From NCBI RefSeq assembly GCF_000276665.1, contig NW_004955418.1, forward strand, positions 5,183,714 through 5,247,713: a stretch of 64,000 nt of DNA, written 5' to 3'. Source of the stretch: Chinchilla lanigera. Its lineage: Eukaryota; Chordata; Mammalia; Rodentia; Chinchillidae. Position numbers and translations under genes: made by a program. Below, in pieces: positions 56,266-64,000 of the stretch. A model generated the notes under the pieces. The model worked only from the letters and a program-made list of their open reading frames with translations. It made no database searches and was not told the DNA's origin. Each line of letters begins with the position of its first letter. Within the stretch, counting starts at the first letter, position 1.

Positions 56266-57147
56266 GATGTGTTACCTCTCCTTGTTACCAAGATGTATGT
56301 TTACTATGGATGCATGAGAGAGCCTGCATTTTGCAGTACAGTTGATTATTCAAGAGTCTGATCATCTCTCAAGAGACAGGTGCAAAATGTATCTCCTGTG
56401 TCAGCTTCCACGCTAGGTGTGAACGGGTCCTCACTCTCCACCCCAGCCTCCCAGGACGTCTCCACGGGAGGCAGGAGCTAGGCTTGGCAACTCCTTCTGG
56501 CAACTAAAGTGGGACTCCTTATCATGTCTGCACTGCTCTGTGGGACGCTCATTACCTGCACTGCTGGAAAGCAGTGGTCCAGATGGCCTCATACTGCTGG
56601 TGGGTTAGGGAAGGGCCGAGACACGGCCAGCAGAGGTGTGCGGTGTGGACACTGTAATGTGTCAGGGCCGGAAAAAGGTGGCTCAGGTGAGGACCAACTG
56701 CCTTTCCTTCCACCAGCATCTACGCATTCACTGGGGTCAAAGGACAGCTGAGCCTGCAGGACCTATTTAACCTTTCCTATGCCCTTAGGTGAAATGAGAG
56801 GATAAACATGATGCCCTGTTTGAGGCATGCAGAGCTTTAGGCCATTCTTGTCACTGGCGCAAGAGCAGGTAGAAGACAATATTCTGCAGAATTCACTTGC
56901 AAAGCATTAGTTATTGAACTTTACGTAGTGAAATATTTTTTCTATTCTACATCTGTGGCTCATGATTGTTTTCTAACATTATACCAAGTCCCTTTGCCTT
57001 GTTTGAACTATCCTAAATTTTAGCACGACTGATGCTCCTCTTCATCAGTTGGTACATCTTCGCATCCACTCCTTCAGCCTGACCAGAAACTATTTTCTCC
57101 ATGCTGTATAAGTAGTTATCAGTAAATCTGAGGAATCTCCGTAGTGT
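56266..57147. other. Intergenic, possible CTCF-like word
   Basis: Mostly unassigned. 56624-56643 resembles a CTCF core (see findings). Confidence 0.35.
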
Positions 57148-57262
57148 TTATGAATTTATTCAGCAAATACTACTGAACATCTACTCCATGCCAGATGTTG
57201 TGCTGGGGTGTAGGAATAATAAAGAAATACATTGTCCCTGTTCTCCAGCTGCCTATAGTCTG
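57148..57262 (+). repeat. L2-like fragment
   Basis: 'gaatttattcagcaaatactactgaacatctactccatgccagatgttgtgctggggtgtagg' and 'acattgtccctgttctccagctgcc' resemble the ancient L2 LINE. Confidence 0.55.
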
Positions 57263-57368
57263 GGGCCACAGTCCCTAAAGTGCACTGCAGGGAAAGCATG
57301 TTTCTGCAGTTGCTACACTCAGAGTCATACATGCACACTCTACGATTAAATGTATTCGGGAAATGCTG

Positions 57369-58335
57369 TACAAGAGGTGATCCAGAAATATGGTGTTTAA
57401 ATCAAAATGTGTTTAGTACAGTAAAAGACACATTGCCTCTAATCGTCCTCAGAATACTTCCCCCAGCTTCAAACACACCTAGCCCATCATTCTGGCCACT
57501 TTCTTTTGTTTTGATGGAATATTTTATTTTATATTGTAAAAATTTTTGTTAGTATGTATTTGTAGTACATAATGTTTGCATTCATCATGAGTTTGTATGT
57601 GTACAGAGCACAGCTTAAGTATTTGTTATTCCCCTCCTTCTTTCCCTTCCCCTTCTTTCATCTCTTGGCTCCCTTCCCTTTATTAGAAGATCTATTTCCC
57701 TGTTATCTATTATCTATCTTTTATTTTATTCTTTCATTTATTTATACTTTGGCTTTTCTCATATATAAGAGAAACCATGCAATATTCAGCCTTGTGTATT
57801 TGATATAGCTCACTTAACATTATGATCTTAAGGGGCATTCATTTTCCGGGAAATAACTGAAGCTTATCCCTCTTTATGGCAGCCTAGTACTCCATAGTGT
57901 ATAAATTCCATATTGCCTTTATCCATTCATCTATTGATGGATAGATAGACAACTTCCAAGATTAGCTATTATGAGTTGTGCTGTTATAAACATAGGTATT
58001 TGCATTTGTCTAGTGGCCAGAGATGTTGAATATCTTTCAGGAGCATCTTTATGAGCCATGGTAAAAAATATAGTACCATGCAACATAAAGGCAGGGCAGT
58101 AAAAACATTAAAATGTTCTGTTTTTCACCAGATATGGCCCTGTATAATTAATTTGGGACATTAAGGCAGCCATGAAAGCACAACTAAAGACATTCCCAGG
58201 AGGACTTTCTGAGCTACTTCAGAAAGACTAAGAATGCAGGAGTAAACGTGTTTGAAGTGAGGGGGAGTATTTTTGGCCGATTAAATGTAGTATGTCTTTT
58301 GCTGTAATAAATTTTTTAGATTTAGCATTCACTGT
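57369..58335 (+). mobile_element. Mariner fossil, copy 2, split by L1
   Basis: It opens with a TIR-like 'aagaggtgatccagaaatatggtg' after a TA, and shares several blocks with copy 1 (14907-15645). The sequence breaks at about 57502 and resumes at about 58012 ('ggccagagatgttgaatatctttcaggagcatctttatgag'). The right part corresponds to the decayed transposase region. It cannot encode protein. Confidence 0.68.
57503..58011 (-). mobile_element. L1 3' end, antisense, inside mariner copy 2
   Basis: Plus-strand words 'aagagaaaccatgcaatattcagccttgtg', 'catagtgtataaattccatattgcctttatccattcatctattgatgg' and 'gttgtgctgttataaacatagg' are the reverse of the L1 ORF2 3' end. A T-rich start (57503-57550) is its tail. 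Flanks show no clear direct target duplication. Confidence 0.7.
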
Positions 58336-58339
58336 TGTG

Positions 58340-58785
58340 TCAGTCGTGCTTACTAGAGAAACAGATCTAATGAAAGATACACAAGTATATTAGAATTGAT
58401 GAGACTGACTTACAGTGACCACTCACGGAGTCAGGTGTGGAAGACTGCAGAAGGACTCTGTGTGCTGGAGATCTGAAGGATCCAGCTTAAGGTCTGAAGC
58501 TCACGGTAGCGTCCCATGTGAGTCCATATCACGAGGCTGAAGGATTTGTGCTGGAAGCCAGAAGACCCTGTCCAAGGTGAAGGTGAAGACTAGAGCTCCT
58601 CTGAAGAATCACAAGCGATCCTTCCTGTTTCGTTTCCCTTTTAACCATTCAGATGGCAAGTCACCCCAGAGTGGGTCGTCCATCTTCAGTAAATCCCCCC
58701 GCCATGCTCACAACTACTCTGATCCAATTTAGTTGGGCGTTTCTTACTCAAGTTGGCACAATCAGTTGCTATCATAACTGTAGTT
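58340..58785. mobile_element. Diverged LTR-like repeat
   Basis: 'cttactagagaaacagatctaatg' at the left and 'actcaagttggcaca' at the right resemble the ends of a common mammalian LTR-like repeat, with 'ctggaagccagaagaccctgtcc' and similar words between. Family not assigned; the plus-strand frame at 58653-58838 is chance. Confidence 0.4.
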
Positions 58786-59829
58786 TTGATGATAGCTCAT
58801 ATACCACAAATCAACATACAAAAATTGCTGGCATCTGAAATTAGCAAATCATATTTAATTTTATTTTACCCAGAAAAGTTCAGCTGTATCTTTTGTGTAA
58901 CACTTGTTTACAGCCCAAGAAACTAGCATTTTTCAAACAAGCAATGGAAACTGGTTTTCTGAATAACCCCAGGATCCTAGATCCCCCAAGCAAGCTATGG
59001 AATTTGGAGCATTTTTAAAAGAAGAATGTGTGCTTTATATTCAAAAAAGTTAAGTATACATTTGAATTATGTACACCATTATGGACATCATTGTCTTTAA
59101 AATATCTGAATGCCTGTGAGAAAGTTTAAAGGGTTTTCCTAACAGGCTACCTTCTTAAAACACCACTAGGATCCTAATTTTGTAGGTCTCTGAGCGCAGG
59201 AATGTTCTTGGACCTTTGTCTTTTATTATTTTCACTACCGTAATGAACGAGAGCCTGGGAAGCTCATACGGTTAGTCGCCTGCATGAGTTGGAAACAGTA
59301 GTCCCTGTCCTCTTGGGGAGCAAGGCTTAGGGATTTCTAAAGCCCTGACCTTATTGAGGGATTCCTGAGAGCATCTGTCTCTGTCGCCTTCCTGCTTGAA
59401 ATATTCTTGAGCAGCTGCCCCGCACAGCAGGGTGGCTCCAAGTGACTGGCTGGGGATCCCTGTTGTAAATGACAGCTGCAGGGCGATTTTGGTCATGGCT
59501 GCCAAGAGACAGAAGTTGAGTGAAAACATGATAGAATTTTCATTATTCACTGTGGCAGTCTGTGCATGGCCAAACAAAGAGGGCACCAGTTGAATACAGA
59601 AAAAAAAAAGGGGGTCTGTTTCTTTCTCAAAAGCCTCACTAATGTCCTTTCATTGCCAGAGAGTGGAACAAATGAAATGAAACTGACAACACATTGAATA
59701 TTTCAGGCTAATCTGCCTTGCCTAGTTCATACATCCCTGGCCCAAGAGACTAAATAATATTACTACCCCGCATAATAACGTCTACCATCTCAGAAGCACC
59801 AGAGAGTGGGCATCACGCCTGACAGCCAT
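58786..59829. other. Intergenic, nothing recognised
   Basis: The 104-codon minus frame at 59272-59586 does not match any protein I recognise. Confidence 0.4.
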
Positions 59830-59975
59830 TACTAGAATTTCTCCTCCCGGCGCTCTCATGGGGCAGCTGATATGTTAAGGATGAAAAAGTGGAGCTTTAA
59901 GGAGACGTAGTGCTTGCCCAAGGTTGCCTAGCTAGTAGCTTGCCAGACAGAGACTCAAACTGAGACTTACTCAAT
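59830..59975 (-). repeat. MIR SINE
   Basis: 'ggatgaaaaagtggagctttaaggagacgtagtgcttgcccaaggttgcctagctagtagcttgcc' and 'agactcaaactgagactta' are an antisense MIR core. Confidence 0.78.
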
Positions 59976-60879
59976 AGAGACACATACAAAGGTCCATGCC
60001 CTCAATGCACAACTGGGTGAGATTCTAAAGTACGATAATGGTGATGTCATTCAAACAGAAATGCTGTTCCCGGCACTCTAGTCAGACCACAACACTAGCA
60101 CATGATGGTATTTCCAAGCAAAGAGGATGAGTTCAGTGACTGAATTCCATCTTGGGCTGCCATGTTTCAGGGTATGGTATGCTGCTCTCTCTTCCAGTAA
60201 GTAAAGCTAAAGATAGCAAGCAAGCATGTTGGACATGACAGCAATCACCCAGCACATCCCAAACTTCATAACTGCCTGTGAAATTAAGGTGACTCCATTA
60301 TGTTTGTTTCTGTACCTGGGGCACCAGCTCATCCCTGACTGCACTAATTGAAATGAGGATCAGTCAATCCTGGGTACCCTGCTGAGGTGACAGATTGGAG
60401 AATGCAATATATGTGTGTGAACAGGCCTGAAGCTTATGGAATACAGTCATTATTGGAGGCAAAGTTTGGAAATGTCATGATTTCTGTGGAAATGGAAAAG
60501 GTGGTGAAGAAAATGCAATTCAAGTTTTCGTCTGCGCTGAAGCTACCGTATTAGTGCTAAGAGATGGCAAGTGGGTACATTTCCTGGGAGTACTTTCTCT
60601 CTGAACACTTCTTAAAATTTTCTTTATGGCAGCTCAAAGATTTTCCTTTCTTTCCCTTTCTTTTAGAGATTAAAAGGGGATTTTTATTTTTAAAGAGCCT
60701 AGTTCCAGTGTCAAAAGTACAGCAATGCCCTTTTCTCTTTCACACAGCTTTCAGAGAAAAGAGAGATCGGGGGCCAGTCTATTCATCTTCCAGCCACTAT
60801 AGATGGCTTGACAGAGGTTTCAGAAGGTCTTCAGAAGACCTTTTGGCTGAGAGATCAGAGATTGCTTCTCTGAAATTGT
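59976..60879. other. Intergenic, nothing recognised
   Basis: The 127-codon plus frame at 60564-60947 shows no recognisable domain. Confidence 0.4.
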
Positions 60880-61450
60880 GCAGCGAGGGGCTCAGCCCAG
60901 ATGCGATTGTGTTTTTCTCCTCCCCACCATTCCCCATCTGGTCCTGATTTCTTCATTGCCAAGGTTTGACACTGAAGCTTCTTTTGCGATAAGCCCGAAT
61001 GCGTGGGGCTGTTGCTCACCATTCTCACGGCAGCCAGTGCTAAAGCATTGGTCAGTGCTTGAGATAAACTTTTATTAGAGTGTTTCCATTAAGATGCCTC
61101 AAGGCCATTACGTCAAGGAATGAGACACATCTATCTTGTCTGGTTTAATTGCAGATAGGAAGGTTGGTTTTATATGCTATAAAGCTGCTTTCAGGGAAGA
61201 TGGAGTTTCATATCTATAGTTACAGGGTTTCATTTTGTTGAAACCTTCAGTTTCTCTTAAGGCCGCTGAAATGATAATGCAGTTTCACTTTATGAGGCTC
61301 CCGGAATGGTGGCTACAGTCACTGCCTGCTTTACCAAATTGATAATGACATGTACAATATGAAGTGTGAGCGGCCGGCTCCACCAGGCCAGAGCAGCGGT
61401 GCTCAGAAGCTGCATGCTGTGCTGTAGGAGATTGTGAAGAGAAAGGGTTC
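60880..61450. promoter_or_regulatory. Candidate conserved non-coding element
   Basis: No repeat recognised over 570 bases. CpGs are retained, including a GCGGCCGGC word near 61370, together with a CRE-like 'attacgtcaagg' (61107-61118) and many AATTG/ATAATG words. Profile of a distal enhancer; inspection only. Confidence 0.3.
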
Positions 61451-62524
61451 GTGCTCGCAGGTCATGCACCTGTCTGGAGGTTTTCCCTCCCTGCCTGCTT
61501 TTCTCCTTAGTGACAGCTCCTCAGAGCATACCCTCTTTTGTTAGATTCCTGGGAATGTCATGGCACTGGGATATTTATACTCTGCTCTTACAAGTCTACC
61601 TAATTTCAGTTAGCTTGCTGGTCCTCAATCCTCACAGAGCCTGAGAGTCACTGGGGAAGCCATTACATATTCCCTTTAATGAGGAATTCTTAAGTTCACA
61701 ACCTCTTAAACTCTTGACCAAGGCGCTCTGATTAATTAATCACCTCTGTTCTTCTTTAGTGTTTCCTAGCTTTCTTGGTCGACATCAGCTTCCTGTTGGC
61801 CCCATGGAGGACGGTAAACTGGAAGCACTCCCCACCTAGCCTATCCATCCGACATTTTTGTCTCTAGATGTCCCAACCCCAGATGGACTCCTGGAGAGTC
61901 ATAGATGAAGCAGTTTCAGCTGATGCTCTCACCAGTACCTGTACTTCCTTGAGCACTGCCTTGCTCCTTGGCTGAAATGAGGATCAACTGATCTCTGGGC
62001 CATTGGGTGACTGAAACAGAATTACTATTTTTATTTTTCCAAAAGAAATTGTTCACTTCAAAATCAGATGAAGAACAAACTAGAACTAAAGCATAGAACT
62101 TGATAAGTTTAAGACCTTTGTCTTGGTCATTCCCATTTTAAAATCTGTTTCCTATTGAAATGGCCACATAGTTCTCTTTCTTTGTATCATGAGAGGAAAT
62201 GAGTACCCTATCTCACGGCAACCAGTTCAACTCATTTCCCAAGTTTGTTTTAGACAGTGCATTCCTAAGATGTACCCAGAGAAGCCCTTTCCAAATCCAC
62301 AATTAATCACCAATTGGCAAATTCTACAAATATTCTAGATATCATTTTAACCCCCATTAAAAATTGATGTCCTTTTCTTCTACTGTCAGAAACAAGAACC
62401 TGTACATTGTTCATTAGAGCTGACATAAAGTGTGTCAGAGCACCCAGTGAGAAAAGCCTTTGAAGTTACTTCTACCTACCTTTTGGACTAACTGAAACCT
62501 CAATTCTTTCATAAGTTTTTCTTT
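61451..62524. other. Intergenic, nothing recognised
   Basis: Non-repetitive as far as can be seen; the homeodomain-type word attaattaatcacc occurs at 61731. Confidence 0.4.
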
Positions 62525-63430
62525 TTGTTTTATTTTAAAGAGAATAATAAGAACAATAGCAAAATACCAACAACATAGACAAAAACAAAACAAAGAAAAA
62601 CAATAAAAATAATAGTGGGTTTCTGGGGCTGGGGATTTAGCTCAGCGGCAAAAGCGCCTGCCTGGCAAGTGCAAGGTTGTGAGTTCGGTTCCCGATACCG
62701 GAGAAAAACCAAAAAAACAAAACAAAACAAATAATAGTGGGTTTCAGAATAAAATGATAGGAATTAACCATGGTTGTTATATTACATATTGTTATCTTCA
62801 ACAAAGTTGTTCAGATTACCAGATGTAAGAATGCAAGATAGATCAAATCATTAAAGGGAATAAAAAATAAAAGCAAATTAGAAATGATACAGAATTTTAG
62901 TAGACAAAATGGTAGGAATTCACCAATGGTTGTTATCTTGCATATTGTTATCTTCAAATTAGTTGTTCAGATTACCAGATATAAGTATGCAAAATTGGTC
63001 AAAAAGAAAAAAAAATTAGGCATTAACTGTTCCTTTCATTAAGCCATTAAACTTCAACAGTACAATTATCCCAGCTCTCCTTCTATATACATATATATGT
63101 ATATATTTTCCCCTCCTTTTTTTATTTCTTTTTCTCGTTTCCCTCATCCCAGTTGTTCCTTCCTTTGTACAGCTTCTTTCCTTTTCATAATATCTCTTGT
63201 ATGTTTTGGATTTTATTTACTCTTTCATGTTCTTACACTAGGGAGACAATATGAAGTTTACACATGTGGGTCAGATTTATTTCACTTATGATTATGGTAT
63301 CTAGTTGCATCCATTTACCTATAAAAGTCCTGAGTTTATCTTTTTTATAGCTGAGTAATACTCCATTGTATAAAAATACTGCATCTTTTTTATCCATTCC
63401 TCAGTTGATGGGTGATTCTATTTTTTTCTA
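62525..63430 (-). mobile_element. L1 3' end with tandem-duplicated 3' UTR, antisense
   Basis: Same family as 40530-41750 in reverse: 'cattaactgttcctttcattaa', 'ttcttacactagggagacaatatg', 'gtgggtcagatttatttcactta', 'gcatccatttacctataaaagtcc', 'tactccattgtataaaaatac'. Two modules, 62746-62898 and 62899-63006, share 'tggttgttat.ttgcatattgttatcttcaa' and 'ttgttcagattaccagat'. An ID SINE is inserted at 62624-62729. Confidence 0.85.
62624..62729 (+). mobile_element. Young ID SINE with 16-base target duplication
   Basis: 'tggggctggggatttagctcagcggc' to 'gttcggttcccgataccgg' with an A-rich tail. Identical AATAATAGTGGGTTTC flanks lie at 62608-62623 and 62730-62745. Intact boxes and the perfect duplication make it the youngest-looking insertion in the window. 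Confidence 0.95.
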
Positions 63431-64000
63431 CAGAGATGAGCACTGAACAGATAAGATGTAAAATTGGGGGGGGATAAAATAACATAGTTGTTGGACCTGC
63501 CTTTATTTTCCATATACTTTAATGCTTATTTCATGGAATAATTAGGGCTTTTTTTTAGAGGGAAATCCATAGGCTTTCCAGTTGTATAGTTAGATGCAGT
63601 TTAATATTACAAAGCAGTTACAAAATGTTGACTATATTCCTGAATAGTTGAAACAAGCTTAATTCCTTCTTTCCAGCCATAAACATTTATTAAGTACCAA
63701 ATACATGCCCAGCAGCATGTAGAAACCTGAGCACACAAAGCTGTGAAGATATGGTCCTTGTCCTCAACAAGATCTATCAAGTGACAGGGTGAAGAAATTA
63801 TATAATCCCACCTCAAAGACCTGGAAGACAATGTCACTCTTAAGTCAAATTGCCTAGGGGCTAATCTTGTTTTGTAGGAGAGGTAGTGCACGAATCTTCC
63901 TCTCTAGAACTGCAGGGTGAGAGGAGCAGAGAGAGAGGGACATAAAGGGCAGTGCCCTATGCCAATACCATTTCAAATTATAAATCTTGATACACTATTT
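63431..64000. other. Intergenic, weak L2-like scrap
   Basis: 63675-63790 ('taaacatttattaagtaccaaatacatgcccagcagcatg' ... 'gtccttgtcctcaacaag') resembles L2. Otherwise nothing recognised. Confidence 0.4.

Noticed and set aside
62624..62700. tRNA gene from A and B boxes
   Set aside because: These and the other 'tagctcag...gttcga' hits are ID SINEs with A tails and target duplications, not tRNA genes.
8741..64000. A second gene or an undescribed multi-gene system upstream of MAN2A1
   Set aside because: No spliced exon series, conserved domain or processed pseudogene could be supported. Repeats and unassigned AT-rich DNA account for the region.

Overview
The window is nuclear DNA from a placental mammal, most likely a rodent. 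The repeats show this: many ID-type SINEs (tRNA-derived, with A-box and B-box), B1-type SINEs, B1+ID dimers, MaLR/ORR1-like LTRs and L1 3' ends, over an older layer of MIR, L2, hAT-Charlie, mariner and ERV-L fossils. I saw no B2 elements, which points away from mouse and rat, but I cannot name the species. Nothing bacterial, viral (other than old endogenous copies) or CRISPR-like is present.

One protein-coding gene is supported. The first coding exon of MAN2A1 (Golgi alpha-mannosidase II) lies on the minus strand at 7536 to 7402. It encodes the first 45 residues and ends at a clean GT splice donor. Everything to its left (1-7401) is therefore the start of MAN2A1 intron 1. The exon sits in a CpG island (about 6800-8740) that is broken by an 855-base run of Ns (7634-8488). 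The visible 5' leader runs into that gap, so the transcription start cannot be placed. A CCAAT box and two GC boxes lie just beyond the gap.

From about 8.7 kb to the end (64 kb) is upstream intergenic DNA with no supported gene. Region by region: 9.5-11.7 kb holds a decayed ERV-L internal region (gag to reverse transcriptase) split by an ID SINE; 11.9-13.9 kb is an MLT1-like LTR followed by an L1 3' end that is itself broken by an ID element and a MaLR LTR; 14.9-15.65 kb is a mariner fossil with a B1 inside it; 16.4-18.7 kb holds L2 and MIR fragments; 24.6-25.1 kb an ID with an internal duplication and a hAT fossil; 27.4-27.8 kb a near-complete MaLR LTR; 33.8-34.65 kb two ID/B1 composites; 35.1-39.2 kb three LTRs and an L1 piece; 40.5-41.75 kb an L1 3' end with a tandemly duplicated 3' UTR; 42.3-54 kb scattered SINEs, LTRs and MIRs; 57.4-58.3 kb a second mariner split by an antisense L1; 62.5-63.4 kb a second copy of the tandem-3'UTR L1, antisense, carrying a young ID with a 16-base target duplication.

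Three non-repetitive stretches with retained CpGs and homeodomain or octamer-like words (about 18.89-19.2, 45.68-46.08 and 60.88-61.45 kb) are the best guesses for distal regulatory DNA. I found no evidence for a new multi-gene system. The points most worth following are the gap-spanning promoter, the GAA tract in intron 1, the L1 3'UTR module and the candidate enhancers.
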